Positions 1 to 13,765 are shown, numbered from the stretch's first letter. The stretch is 64,000 bases of DNA from Odobenus rosmarus divergens (GCF_000321225.1 NW_004450942.1:673636-737635); one strand, 5' to 3'. Notes: generated by a model from the sequence alone, not told the origin. Translations and numbers: made by a program.

Positions 1-390
1 CTTACCTGGATGTAGTTGGGAGAGGGCATAGGCCAGGCTTAGAGGACAAGTGAGCTGGAAGGGAGCAGAGACACAGTCTAAGCCAATGGAGAACTGAAGC
101 CCAGGGTTATAGAGTGTTGGTTCCAGCAGGTAGCGGAGCATAAGGAAAGCCTTAAGCACTGAAACCCTGGCCCTGCCACTTTTTAGCTGTGCTGTTTTGA
201 CCAATTCACTTTTCTGTGCCTCCATTTCCTTGTCTCCAGTTTTGGGGATGAGAGACCCCGCTTCTCTCCCAGCAGCAGTAACTAGCAGTAGTACCCTGTG
301 GGTTAATCTCCCAAAGCAGTCATTTTTAAACCCTTGCAGGGCTAAGTCCTCTCTAGACCTCTGCCATTACCTGTGGAGTAGACTAAGAGG

Positions 391-495
391 CAAAAAAAAA
401 AAAAAAAGGAAAGGAGGGAGGGAGGGAGGAAGGAGGGAAAGGAGGAAGGAAAGGAGGGAGTAGGGAAGAAGGGAGGGAGGAAGGAAGGAAGAAAA
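391..495 (+). repeat. Long purine tract with G-quadruplex motif
   Basis: About 100 bases with almost only A and G, beginning with A16 and continuing as gga/aggg units. The stretch 456-477 has four GGG runs with loops of 4, 5 and 1, fitting the G4 rule. Confidence 0.85.
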
Positions 496-2199
496 CAAAA
501 ACCCCAAACATATGTCAGAATCAAAGTAAAAATGCAAGCCACATGACTTAGAGGCACAGAGTTCATGCATCTGATTTATAGCTGCACCATTACACAGCTG
601 ACCTTCCCCAGACTCCCACACAGAGTCCAATGGACCCTTCTGAATGTGTACACCAAGTCAGACTTAATCAGTGCATCTCTCTGGAATGTACCATGTCCCA
701 TCACATTTGCCAGACTATTTGGAGAATCAAGTCCTCTCTCCTTCTATGGAATTCTCCTAACACTTTAGACTTTGGTATGCTACCTGTTAATGTCTACCTA
801 GTAGCAAGTCATGCATGCACCACTTTTATTTCTTTACACATCTTCCTAAACTCCTTGAAGACAAACCTTTCTGGTTCATCTCTGTTCCAACACAGCATAC
901 CATACACAGCAGGACTCAATAAACTACCAGTGAACCACTGAATATCTGTCCAGCTAAGACCATAGTGTTCACGGACAGTACATTTTGTACATGAATGTTT
1001 TTTAACTTGTAGCACCGGGATATTTGTGTGTCTGAACTGCCTCCCCAAATTCAGCTGAGGTAAAAGAGTTTAGAGCTAAAGGGGCAGAGCCCCATGGTCT
1101 TCTAGAAAGTCAGATGATTGGGGTGTGGTTTTACTACAAGCTGACTGATAATGTGTGAAGTAAGACCCAGTACGTGGAAACCGTCCTCTTTGCTGAGGGC
1201 CAAAGCCACCACTTGGAGGAAGCCTTGTTTTTATTTTCCTTTGCATCGGAGAGTGTGATTATCCGGATTAGAGGTGGAACACGTTCCCCTTCTTGTCACC
1301 CTCTAGTGCCAACTTCCTTGGCCTGCAAAGGGTTTATTTTCCATTTAGATCCAATTACAGGCTTAGAGAAAGAATGTGGTGGGTAGAGATGAAAGGGTGG
1401 ACTTTTTTTTTTTTTTTTTAACTTCTTGGGACTGTGGCAATGAGGAGGACAGTCAACACTATGTAGATTAACCAATGTCTTCAACTCAAAAAGTCAAGGG
1501 AAGGGAAGGGAGTGGGGGAGAAACTCTCCTTGCTGAACGTTATAATAGTGATTAAACACCGTGTCATACCAACAGCATGCTGAAAAGCTTTTATTGCATA
1601 TTTACTCTTTAAATCTGCAGCAGTGGGGGGTTTTATAACATTTGGCTTCAGGATGCATAATCACACTTAGGCATTTTGAAACGATTTCATAAGACTCTTG
1701 GAGCTGCAAGGGACCTATTTACAAAATGAGAAATGGTTTAAAATGGCATACAAACTGTCTCTACTGCCCTAACCCCAAGGGGAAGTGGGGTATGAGGAAT
1801 CCCTAGCAGCTGGAAAGTCATGAAAAGGTCTTCAAGAGAACATCACATCCAAAACCTGGAGTAGCCTTAGAGATTGTCTAACCAATCCCAGACGAACTGA
1901 GTGGCTCACCGTGGATCACATACCTAGTTAGTGGCAGAGCTTAGAAATAGTTACCTGCCTCCTCTCATCTGTGCTAAATTAAATGCTCCCAATGGCTGCT
2001 CTTGAGCCGTCATTTGTTTTTCTACTGGGAAAGAGAAGGTTTCCTAGCACAGAGAGTTCCCTGAGAATAGTCAGCATTCCATGGTAATAAAGGGCTTTGA
2101 AGGCCAAATGCCATTTCTTTTGGTGAAATCAACCACTACTGCAGATTTGTTCTTCTATTGTTTATTAAGCGTATTTAAGAATACCGGTACTACCATTCT

Positions 2200-2440
2200 T
2201 GTAACCAGATCGAGGTTCATACCCCAGCTCTAACACTTACTACCACTTATAGCTAGTAGTACACAAGTACACATCCTCTTATGTACTACCTAATTAACTT
2301 CTGAGTCTGTGTCCTTATCTGAAAATTGGAGAGACAGTAGCAGCATCTACCTCCCAAGGCATCTGTTATCATTAAATGACACAATGTATACAAAGGCTCA
2401 GCCCAGAAGGTCTCAAATAGAGTTAGTTATTATTATTGGT
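2200..2440 (+). repeat. MIR
   Basis: Collinear MIR landmarks: ccagctctaacacttactacc, gtgtccttatctgaaaattgg, ctcccaaggcatctgttatcattaaatg, aggctcagcccagaagg. Confidence 0.7.
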
Positions 2441-5400
2441 GGCAATGGTATATTTTGATGGGTGTGTGAATGCTGAAAGGAGTCTTTTGGTGAATGAAGG
2501 ACACACTTTTCTTTATGACTATCCCATCTGAAGAGCAGCTAATTTTCATTCAGCTGAACCAAAGCGAGTTGCTCAGTCTCAATAAGCTGAACGTTGATCT
2601 CATCTTCATTCCACCCAACAGATACAAAATCTGCTTACATGGAACAGAGATTACCATCATTTCACTCTGGAGTCATAGAATTTTAGGCCTGGAAGGGGAC
2701 AGGGGGCTCTTTTCACTTTTTAGGCAAGGAAACTGAGGCCCAGAGGGGTCAAGCTGCTTATCTGAGATTGCTAAGATGTGCTGAAGCCGATTTAGGTTCT
2801 GCAACAATACAGGCTCTCTGGCTGCCAAGGAGCCACTTGCAGGAATTTAGAAAGGACTAGGACAAAGAGATCTAAGAGCAGTTCACTATGGACTGTGCAT
2901 GTGCCAGTGGACTGGCTCCAAAGCGTTCTCTTTTTCACCCCTCAACGCAATGTCAAAGGAGCATTAAATGATGGTTCTAAGTGCATTGCCAGGTTCAGCT
3001 GGGCGTCTCCCCACACCCTTGTCTGCATCCCCTCCCTCTTGGCTTTCCTGTCCTCCAGCTTCATCCTCCCCTCTGTCCTCAGCCCTTCCTGCTTTCACCT
3101 CCAGTTCCTGCAGTGTGCAACACGGCTGGCACGCTGCCTGAGTGAGCCGATCCAATGTAAACACGGCTCCTCGAGAATTGTCGTTGGCTCCCTCAATCTT
3201 AAAATATATTAAGCTGTCACTTAAAGACCGTAATAGCCAAGGCACTGGAGACATGCCCATAGGTGTATAAGCAAGTTGGCCCAAAAGAGAAGCTTATTTT
3301 AGAAGAAAGAAAGAAATTATCCAAGTCCTTCTTAAAGGATCTCCGAAAACAGATGCTGAAGCCATTACTTTGTACATTGCAGATGCTTGTCGTATTGTGC
3401 CGACGTGTGTGATTATGTGGGGTTGGGGGCTGATGATTGACTTTCACCAGTGCATCTACCACCTGGGGTGATAGGAGGCAGAGAAAGGCTTAATCACAGA
3501 CCATCTCTAGGCTTTACTCTCAGCCATCTAGGCTCCAAAACCTTCTCCTAGCCATTCTATAAGCAGAACAGTGGGAAAAGGACTTTGGTATTCCCCGCTG
3601 AAGGGCCTGTAGTTTGATCTTCTCTCCATATTAATTGGCCAAAGGTAATAAGAAAAAGAATAAGCTGAGTCCAGCAAAAGCTGGGGACCAGGAAGGAGGG
3701 ACATTGACACAGGCTCACATCTGTATCATTCTTTCCCACCCCCATGCCCACCAGTTCTGGTGAGGATAAGGTAAGGAACAGAAAAGTGAGGGGATAATTC
3801 CTCCAGCAACCCACTGGGGTCATCGGGGCGCCAGAAGAGGTATTTGATTTGACTTTGACTTTGGAAAGAATCATTATTTTCTTTCCAACTTGCACATTCA
3901 AAATAGTGTGTGAATAATAAAGTGGAAATCTGGCATGATGAGTGTAGACCTTGGGCGTTCTTATCTACCCAGTGTTCATCCAACACCATCTAAACATGGA
4001 TTAGGAGAAAAGTTTTCTGGCAAGGGTTGAGTCATTCTAATAACTGCAGGCATTTATTTATCAGGTGACTTTGGACAGGTCGCTCTTCCTAGGAAGTGGC
4101 AGACCTTGGATGAGAACCATTCTTCATTTTCCCTCCAGCCCACTGACCTTTCCTATACACCATGCTATCTCCCAAATAACAAGTGATTCTGGAAAAACAG
4201 GCCTAAAACTCTTCCACTCAAAGTAGAATTGTGGGACAGCTTTTCAGGACATCCAGAAGGAAGAGACAACTGTTGTTCTTTAAGTGGCTTCATTTGGAAG
4301 TACCCCCCCACACACACACACACACCCTTTCACTTGCTATCAGGAAGAGAATCTGGCTGGCAGCTGCCATGATCTTGCCAAGTACAGGGCCACCAACCGA
4401 TTCTACAGGAGTCCCTCGAGATTATGATATTTCTGTAACCTTACATGGAACATTCAAGATGTCCTAAACCCATTTTTGGAGCTTTGTACATTTCAATGGC
4501 CTGAATCTGCAAAAGCTTTAGAAATGCTTTCTATAAAGCTTTTATAGAAAACATCAAACAAGAAGTTGGGTCTCATATGTGCACTGAGACTCTTTCAGTG
4601 GCCAAAAATTAAACTTGGTATCTAGGCCTAAATATCTGATGTGGAAATGTGATGGTGGTTTCACAAAAACAGAAACAATAAAACAATTACAAAGCTTTGT
4701 CACACTTCCAGATCAACTCTTCACTCGTCTGCTCTTTTATATGCAAAGCAAACCCTTTTACATTTTTTCTCAGAAGGGACATGTTTGGTCTTCCTTTTAT
4801 CATTTGTTTGGACTCTTGTCCCCTAAGAACTCTAGAGGGAGACTCATCCATTCTCTGCTAGCACAGATAAATTCGAGGAAAGACCAAAGAGAGGATGGAA
4901 AGACCTCTCTTGAGTGCATGCAGGGCGCTTGACATTTCTCACATCCCATTTAGGCTTAAGGACTACCATGAAAAAATGTGAATGTCCTTTCTCCACATGA
5001 GTAAATTAAGACTAAGTTTAAGTGATCATATGATGGCAGGTTAAGAACTCAAACCCAGTCTTCTCTGATCCCAAGCCTTAAGCTCTTTCCACTCTAAGGA
5101 AAAATAAGAAGGCTTTTCTCAGAAGTAGCAGTCTGGTAGAGAGGAGCTCTGATTATCACTGTGTGCTTCACTCAGAGATCAAGGTCTCTCTACACATTAA
5201 TAGTCTGATTCGGGAATTGCCCAGCATTTGCCAAATGTTAACCAGGCATTTGTACCTCTCTGGTATCTCTTGGTTACTAGTAGGTGTATACTGTCACCCA
5301 CAACAAGTCAAAGCCATTTTCAGGTATAGAACAAGGGCTTTCTAGATTTCGTCTGGTTCCTGGTTTTCTAGAAGTCTGATTGAACTCTCAAGGGAGGAGG

Positions 5401-6159
5401 CTGGTGAACAGACAATCTAAGGAAGCATACAACAGTATCCTAAAATTACTGAAGAAGCAGTGACCCTTGACCAAAAAAATAAAAATAAAAATAAAAAAAT
5501 CCTAGAGATCCCAGTCCCAGAGCTTCCAGGAAATTCTAGCCTGGGGATAAGCTTGGCCTCTGGAATGTGTATCTCTACATGCCTGGTCAGCCTGACTCAT
5601 GGTCTACCCAATAACATGTGAATCAGGACCAAGCAAAACACAGCCAAGCCCCCACCAGGACATGCTTTAAAAGGAAATAAGATTGCTGAGGGGGAAAAAA
5701 GCAAAGGCTCCATTTGGCAAGCCACTCTTTGGAAGGACAAAGGAGTACTAGGGTCCAGCCCATGGCGGCTGTTTCAAATCCACATGATCTGTTTATAGAT
5801 TTTTTTTTTCTCCTGTTTTAAAACATTAGATTCTTTATAAAATTAATCTTTGGAGAAAAATGCAAAAGAATCATTACTTAAAAGAGGTGAGCAGAATCTA
5901 GGGATCGTCTTGGTCAGTCCCTTTGTGTTGCAGTTGGGACATGGGGGAGAAATAGCATGTCCAAAATTTACGAGATATAACTGAAAGATGCACTGATTCA
6001 CAGCATCTTTTATGAATTCGGGAGAAAAGGGTATATTTTATGTTCTGTCACTTCCATGCCCAGAGTACTCTAATTTAATGTCAACCTCCTACCTTCAAAC
6101 TTCAGAAGGTCAGGTGAATGTTTAGAGATAGAACGATGAGATTTAGAGGCCAATTGAGA

Positions 6160-6382
6160 AGTGGTTAAACACATAGCCTTTGCAAGCATGGAGATCTAGA
6201 TGTGACTCACGGTTCTGCCATTTGCTAGGTCTGCAACCTCTGCCAAGTTGCTTTTCCTCTCTGGACCTCTGGTTCCCCATTTGAGAAAGAGAGTTAACAA
6301 TAGTTTTATATCTAAACAACAGTTAATGAGATAAAGCACGTCAAGGGCCTGGATGCCTTGTAAGTGCTCAAAAAATATTTCC
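6160..6382 (+). repeat. MIR
   Basis: Near full-length: gtggttaaacacatagcc, cggttctgccatttgctagg, ttgcttttcctctctgg, gataaagcacgtcaaggg, tgtaagtgctcaaaaaatat. Confidence 0.75.
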
Positions 6383-7109
6383 TCTTGCTTCCTGGCATCC
6401 TCTCTCCTCAGTACAGCCCAGAAATCCCATACGTAGTTAAGCGTTAGAGCATGGAAAACCAAGTTCAGCTTACCTACGTCATGTCACATGTGGCTTCTAA
6501 GATATCAAATTGCAGGACCTTCTCTTTGTAGCTAAACTTAGACTTAGCCATAAATATACTTAGCCTGCATCATATGCAAAGTTGTGACAATGGCAACAAT
6601 TTGCTTTGGGTGGCTGGTTGCTACACTTCTAAAAAGCCCCCCTCCCCTTGCCCAAGACCAGTCGTTGGCCCCAATCATGTGACCTTAGGTAGGCATTTAC
6701 CCTTACCAAGCCTCAGATGTCTTGCTTATAAATCAAGGTAAGAGTCACTCATTTCTTCATTTAGCAAATATTTATTCAACGCCTGTCACGTGCCAGGCAT
6801 TGTGCTGAGTGCTGACTACAAGATAATGAATAAGAAAGTTTTGGTCCCTGCCATGTAAACTTGAGTCTGGTGAAATTCATTTCTGAGAAAGGTAGGCTAA
6901 AGGCCAAATCATGTCAGTGTTCTATGATTCTGTGTATTCCTTGACCATCTGGACTGCATGTGCATGCACACTACACACTTAATTCTTCTCCTTTGCTACC
7001 CACCCTCTTATTTCCCAGCAATGCACACACCTGAGCCTCATCCAACCCCAGTCATTTCTACAGTGTAACAGAGGAATGAGTGTGATAATTCTCCCAGTTT
7101 TTGCATTTT

Positions 7110-7284
7110 TTATGCAAATTTTTTTTTTTGCATTTTTTAAAGATTTATTTATTTGAGAGGGAGAGAGCAAGTGAGGGGAGGGGCAGAGGTAGAGGGAGAA
7201 GCAGACTGCCTGCTCAGCAGGGAGCCTGATGTGGAACTGAACCTAAGGCAGACGCTTAAACCGACTGAGCCACCCAGGCACCCC
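7110..7284 (-). mobile_element. Carnivore tRNA-Lys SINE, minus strand
   Basis: Read on the minus strand it has the tRNA-like head (gcctgggtggctcag, A-box), then a CT-rich body and AAATAAAT-type tail, the signature of carnivore CAN-SINEs. A diverged ~15-bp target-site duplication is visible (7095-7109 and 7285-7299, about 13 of 15 matching), which marks it as an older insertion. Confidence 0.9.
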
Positions 7285-8496
7285 TCAGTTATTGCAGTTT
7301 AAATAGGGTCTTTAGCGACAGAAAGACTGAGGCGGGGAGCGGGGGAGACTACTGGCAGCTCTCAGGTACTTCTGGTAACCAGCAGCCCCTTCCAGCTGCC
7401 TTGCAGACATGGTGGTCGCCAAACTGTCCGTGCTCAGCCTATGTCCTCAGAGGCAGCCCAACACCCCAGGTCGTCCTTCGTGGTGTTGATGGCAGGGGCA
7501 CCAAAGGACAGGAGCACAGAGAAAGGGCTCTTGGCTGACTAACACCGCTAGAACCTGCCCTTAAGAAGACGGCATCTATTTGGGCTGTATGACTAAGTGG
7601 CATGTCCAGGTACTGATTCATGAGGCTAACTAGCAAGGTGACTGACCTGGCTAATCCATTGGCTGGAAGAAGTGGAGGGAAAGTGGAGCCCAGCCCTGCC
7701 CTCATCCTGGAGGAGAGCCATCCACCTGCTGAGGCATTCCTGTGCTCTCCACCCAGCCCTGGCACTGTGGCTAGCTGGTGTGCTTGCTAAGGGGAATCTG
7801 GCCATAACAGGGGGAAGGGTCAGCATTTGGGGGCTTATTTTAGAGGAAGTCAAGGGAATTTTTTAAATCCCGTTAGCAGATAGAGGAGACATTTTTAACC
7901 AGGGATCTGTGGACAGAATTAAGGGTATCAAGGATTGTAAATGAAGAAAAACTGCACCCTTGTATACCCAGCCCCTAACTGATTCAGCATTTCCTTCAGT
8001 TACGATTGAAGGCAAAAGCCCTGAAAGCTTAGCAACCCCTTGACTTTTTTTTTTTTTTAACCAAATAAAGCCATTGTACAAGACATTTACATTAGAAAAA
8101 GATAGCTGGATATAGGCCCTGTGCCCTTGATACCAATGGAAATCTGATACTTTCATATCCTATTCCAGCTGAGATAGATGTCTAATGTACCACTTATATT
8201 TGTCCATGTTCTGAAATAACAATAAATCCACTGCTAAGTCTTGTTAATTAACTTAATAAAGGCATGTATATTACTAAATCAGGTCTGTTTTTATATATTG
8301 GTACTATATCAGTAATAGTGGTTTCTTCTGTAATCCTACATATTTCATACATTTAAAACATTGTTCTGAGAAGGGATGCTTTCATGTCAGACAACCAAAA
8401 AGCCCAAATATATTAAGACCTCTGTCAAAATAAAGCTTTAACAGTATTCTATACGCAAATCTGTGCATATATAAACACACATCCATGCATACAGCT

Positions 8497-8940
8497 GTAG
8501 TGGATTGAGATCTGAGGCTCTTGGAGCAGACAAACTGGGTTTATATCGCAGCCCAGCCATTCATTTCCTATTATCTTGGACAAGTCACATTACCTCTGAG
8601 CCTCAGTTTCTTCATCAGTAAAATTGGCCTAAAAGTTGTTGTCCTCAACAATACTCTGTTAAGTTCGGGGCACCTGGGTGACTCAGTTGGTTAAGCATCT
8701 GCCTTTGGCTCAGGTCATGATCTCAGGGTCCTGGGATCAAGCCCCGCATTGGGCTCCCTGCTCAGCGGAGAGCCTGCTTCTCCCTCTTCCTCTCCCACTC
8801 CCCCCGCTTATGCTCTCTCTTTCTGTCAAATAAATCAATAAAAAATTTTAAAAATTAAAAAAATGGATAACTTTGTTAGAAAATAATAATCTGTTAAGTT
8901 CTTAGCACAGTACTTGAGAAATAATGTTGCATGTTAAACA
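8497..8940 (+). repeat. MIR split by SINE
   Basis: gtagtggattgagatctgag…ttggacaagtcacattacctctgagcctcagttt, then after the SINE at 8667 the MIR 3' segment cttagcacagtacttg. Shows the SINE is younger. Confidence 0.75.
8667..8868 (+). mobile_element. Carnivore tRNA-Lys SINE inside a MIR
   Basis: It has the tRNA-Lys-like head with A-box (gactcagttgg) and B-box-like gggatcaagcccc, a CT-rich body and an AATAAATCAATAAA tail. A 12-bp duplication (tctgttaagttc) lies at 8655-8666 and 8890-8901. The element interrupts an ancient MIR, whose 3' end resumes at ~8900. Confidence 0.93.
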
Positions 8941-9054
8941 AGAGTTACCATCACTGTGAAAAGAGCTCATGAGAGCGAAATGGTAAAGAGAATAAAAACA
9001 TTACTTTGATGAAATTTATCCACTTCTAATTTGGCACACCTTAAGAAGTTAGTT

Positions 9055-9330
9055 CATGCAAACATATATGCAATTATTGTATGCCAGGGACTAAGGGACT
9101 AAGCTGATCAGTGGAAAAGTAGAGGGAAAAGAGTCTCAAAAGCTGATGGTTTCATAAAAGGAACAGCCAGTGCAGCCATCAGAGAACAGTGTCTGAAGAC
9201 CTTGGTCAGAGATACAAGTGTGGAACTGAAGGAGATCGGAAGAGGCAGTACTTAACCCCACCTGGGAGGTCAGAGAAGGCTTACCCAGGAGATGACATCT
9301 GAGCCGAGTGTTGAGAGACAAGGATAAATG
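9055..9330 (-). repeat. L2 fragment
   Basis: Contains tatgccagggactaag, ggtcagagaaggcttaccc and gatgacatctgagccgagtg, typical of L2 in reverse orientation. Confidence 0.6.
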
Positions 9331-9717
9331 AGCTGTTAGAATCAGGTCATGGTCCAGCTTTATGCTTTTCAAGTCTGGCATGTATATTCTCCATCCTACC
9401 TGACTTCTAACTTGGGGAATATCCTCCATCTTGAACTGTGGAGAAATACATTTCCATGTATCCATCCATCCCCACGTATGTGTCTTTTATTTTCTTATCT
9501 GAGGACTTCCCTCTTGCCTCTCAACCAGAACACTTGGGAGTGATGAGGGTAGCCCTGCCCAACTGGCACACAGAAAGCTTTATGACAGCAGCTTGAGACT
9601 CTCCCAGTTCCAGCAAAGGAAATCCAGCCAACTCAAGCCCCCCTGAGTTTGAATTTTTGCAGGAAGATTTAGGTCCAGATAACTGAGAATATGCAATATC
9701 AATGGGAAGAAAGGAAC

Positions 9718-9745
9718 ACACACTCACACACACACACACACACCC
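9718..9745 (+). repeat. (CA)n microsatellite
   Basis: cacactcacac… with about 13 CA units and one interruption. Confidence 0.85.
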
Positions 9746-11489
9746 TGTGGAATTCAGCACACTGCACGTGTGAGCAGAACATGAAAACAATCCAGAGTGC
9801 CACAGGGTGCATTTGTGTGCCCCAAATTTTATTCACCTTTAAACTCTGATGCCATAAATGATACTTAGAGGAAAACTTCCAACTAGGAATGTGAAAGAAA
9901 ATCAACCTTTTGAAATATGGAACTTGTTTAACAAGATCCAGAATCTTACATCAAAACAATTCCTTTTGTACAGTTCTTCAGATTTCTCACTTGGCCTGAC
10001 AATGTGGGTTCCTCGTTGCCATGTGTTAGAGCAGGTGAAGCATCAAAATGAAAAACACATGGTTTGGATGTCAAAATGTCACTGGGATGATTGTTCTTGA
10101 TTTTTGTCAGTTGTATATGGTATGTTAAAAAAAAAATTCCCAGATGATTCCCTCTCAGTTAACTATCTGGAAAATGAAGTTATGGGGATCATGCCTGTGT
10201 TTGCAAGGACCTGAAAAGAGGCGAAGTTTGATGGAAATGCTGTGTTTCCTCGAGTCTCTCTTCCTACACAGACAACAGGCCCAAACAGCCCATGGGGAGA
10301 GACACCCTCTAATAAGATTCACTCTATCTAGAATGGCTGTCATCACCCGCCTCTGCACCTTTCCTTGGACCCAGCCCAGGGCTGGGCCATCACAAAAGAA
10401 ATCATCATATGCTTATTTGAATAATGCTTGTACTGTATATTTCAGCAATTACAATTGATTTTTAAAAGGTAGAAAGGGCTTCAGAGTTTCCCTAGGTCAT
10501 CCTCCTTATTTAACAGACAAGGAAACAGATCTTTCAGGTTAGGTGACTTGCTCAAGGTCACAGAGCTAGTTAGTAGAAGAGCAGGGGTAAGAATTTGAGG
10601 TATCATAGCATTTCAGGTTCAGAAAGACTTTTAAAACTATTCTGTTCAACCATCCCATCCTTAGACTTAAACATGAGATGAACTGGACAGGACAGCCAGA
10701 TGCTCTGAGAATACCACTGACCAGCACGCACAGCTCCTGAAGATACCTATTTTTGAACCCCTCTAAATATTAGAAGTTCTTCCTTATTGTGAGCTAAAAT
10801 CTCTCTCTCTGCAACTTTTTCCCATCGCTTCTGTTTCCCTAGCTCCTCAGTTCAAGGATGCAATTACCACTTTTTTCTAATGTTCCAGTTCTGGTAACAG
10901 ACCAAGTCCTACATATTGTTCAGGATTAAGATCAAAGCATCAGTTTCCTGGGTTAGTTCCTGCCTTCTGGGAAACCCACTGTCAGCTTTTAGCTGAGTGA
11001 GATGGCCAACAGACTGCTCCCAGTTTTTGTTTTGACATGAGTTTGGTGACTTGTGCCACCTACTCCATCTGACAGCATATTTATCTCTCCTAATCTCACC
11101 CAGTTGGGAAGGTCACTTCTATGCCACCAAACTATCCTATTTCTTGGAGGAGAGCTTTTACAGTACAAAAACATGGCAAAAGAGAAGGGGATAGGCAACC
11201 CTAAAGCACTAAGAACTCCAAACCCACATCATAAATACTCATGAAAAATCAGCACTGGTCCACATGTAAAGTATCTGATTTATAAAGAGCAGGAGGCAGG
11301 GTGAGATGATAAGTAATCAGGGAAGACTAAGAAGAAAACCTTGATAAACAGAGGTAATATCTTAAAATATTTGCAAAGCTGTCATAGTTTATTACTATGT
11401 GGAATGCTAGAGCGGTAAGAGAGTAATGTAAGTTTTATATCCTGGTGACTTTTCCATCTGGAGGGAATGCTCAAAAAATAAATATGAAG

Positions 11490-12065
11490 GCTGGTCACCA
11501 AAACCCACCTGCTTTCATTAAAAGATGCCACTAAGAAAGTAAAAGACAATCCACAAAGAGAAAATATTCATGGTACATATATCTGACAAAGGATTATATC
11601 CAGAATAATAAATAACTCCTTTAAATCAATTCTTAAAAGGCAGTCCAATTTAAAAAAAAAAATAGCTGGAGATTTGAACAAGCATGTCACAGAAGATGTC
11701 TAAATGGCTACTCAGTGTAGGGGAAGATATTCAACCTTATTACTCATCAGAAAAACATAAAGGCACAGTCAGATAGCATTGCACACCCAGAAGAGTAATA
11801 AAATTAAATACTGACAATAGCAAGTGTTGATAAGGATGTGGAGCAGCTAGAATTCATACGTTGCCAGGAAGAATGTAAAGTGATACAACCACTTTGCTGG
11901 GGCACCTGGGTGGCTCATTTGGTTAAGCGTCTGACTCTTAGTTTGGCTTGATGCATGATCTCATGCATCATGAGATTGAGCCCTGTGTGGGGCTTTGCAC
12001 TCAGTGGAGAGTCTTGAGGATTCTCTCCCGCTGCCCTTCCTCCCATGCATGTGCATGAGTGTGTG

Positions 12066-12102
<37 letters not shown>

Positions 12103-12154
12103 CTTTAAAAAAAAAATTTTTAAAAAGATACAACCACTTTGGGAAACTGGTAGA
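11490..12154 (+). mobile_element. Old L1 ORF2 3' fragment, split by SINE
   Basis: Decayed L1 ORF2 signatures (gacaaaggattatatccagaat, gttgataaggatgtggag, cattgccagg…aatgtaaagtgatacaacc, then actttgggaaactgg) run 5'-3' on the + strand. There is no open frame. Confidence 0.8.
11897..12126 (+). mobile_element. Carnivore SINE (older type) inside old L1
   Basis: The head cacctgggtggctcattt is followed by the 'gactcttagtttggctt…atgatctcatg…gagattgagccc' variant, a (CT)n expansion and an A-rich tail. It has a perfect 15-bp target-site duplication, gatacaaccactttg, at 11882-11896 and 12127-12141. It lands in an old L1 ORF2 fragment whose sequence continues on both sides. Confidence 0.94.
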
Positions 12155-13344
12155 GACAATCCTGAGGGGGTAGAAAGATGTAGAGAGAACATGAGGGCAA
12201 AGGACATAAGACAGACATGGAATAGAGTAAGTGAGACCAGCACCCCTCAGTGGGATCCTCACCCATGTGGCTTAATCTAAAACCTTCTAACCTATGGACC
12301 AAGATGAGAACTGGCATGGTAGGAGTGGGGCCAGAGGCATGGGAGGGAGACTCTTTGGCAGATATAGGAAGAATCGGGAGATGAAAAGGAAATGAAAGTG
12401 AGAGGGTTGGGGAAGGCACCATCCCAAACCAGATTCTGAATTTTTAATGTCTGGTCCCAAGTTTTATTATCCTCCTGCAGACTTGCCTACGAAAGGATTG
12501 GCTTTAGGATGGTGGATGAGCCAAGCCTTGATTTGTTTCCTTCTTCAAACGACTGACTTGAACCTTCATCTGACCCTTGAGGCCCCCCTCTTTCTGGCTG
12601 AACGTCTCTTGAGAACAAACTCCAGTGATTTCCATGGTCTGGGGAGGCAGTTGGCTCAGGTCTCTGGATAACAGCAGCCGCATCTCAGGAGAGTTGGCCC
12701 TCCTGAGAGACAAGAGCCAGCGGGACAACTGAAAATTGGCTGAAGTTTAGTCCAAACCACTCATAGCTCAGACCCATATCGACTTTAAGTTTCTAGTCCT
12801 TGATGAATATTTATACCAAAATAGGGCCAGTGGAAAAGTTCCATCTGTGTGGATTTTAAGAGTTTTGCCTTCCCTCAGCCACGTTGACCAAACTCAGGAA
12901 AGTAGCGGAATCATTGCCAAGTACATGCTCTTTGAAGTACAAGAAATTCTGAGAAGGCCCTGGACCCATCATATTTCTTCTCATCCTGAAAACGTAGATT
13001 TGGCACTCCTTTTTTTTTTAAAAAATACTTAATATCGCCACCTCTCAGTGCTTTATAATTTTAACCTAGGCCTGGACACCATGAACACTCTTTTGAAAGA
13101 GTGGATAAGTCTCTTCAAAGTTTTGCTGGGTGAAATTACTTTGCTGGTTGATACTTTTCCCATCTTTCTAAAATCTGGATAGTCCCATTAATCACTTTAA
13201 CTCATGTCTTTGCTTTGCTAGTTGACAAATGGCCCCAAATTTTCAGTTTTATTAGTCACTCCATACTCAGAAGTGAAAACGCAAAATATTTCATTAAGTT
13301 CTGCCCTTGATATGAGGTACTAAAATAGCAACTTTGCCCTTGCA

Positions 13345-13560
13345 CAAGGCATATTAACTGCACTTACCAAGCACAGGCCATGGGCCAGGCACTGTGCTAC
13401 ATAGTTTTTGCCTAATGTTTACAGAAATCTCATTTTACACATGAGTAAGATTCAGAGAGATTAAGTAAATTGCCTTAGTGACATAGCTAGATGATGAACA
13501 TGAATTAAATGGAGGAAATTCAATCCACAGCTCTCTCTCTTCCCTCTATGCCATTTCTTA
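13345..13560 (-). repeat. MIR
   Basis: Reverse MIR: gggccaggcactgtgctac, aatctcattttacacatgag, gagagattaagtaaattgcc. Confidence 0.75.
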
Positions 13561-13765
13561 TCTATATGTAACATGTTTCCAGGGTTTTGGAAAGATGGGC
13601 CATGGTAGAGAGTAGCCCTCAGGCTGAGACCTTTTAAAAGACAATGGTATCAGCTAGACTTTAATGATGTTGTTTCATATTTGTTATATTTTTTATGGTT
13701 ACCTTCTGCTTAAATACATTTTAGGGAAAGGGTTTTTTTTTTCCCCAAGAAATAAGTTTTTTAAG

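Noticed and set aside
342..630. Overlapping minus-strand open frames rich in Ser/Phe/Leu/Pro
   Set aside because: They are translations of the polypurine/polypyrimidine tract at 391-495.
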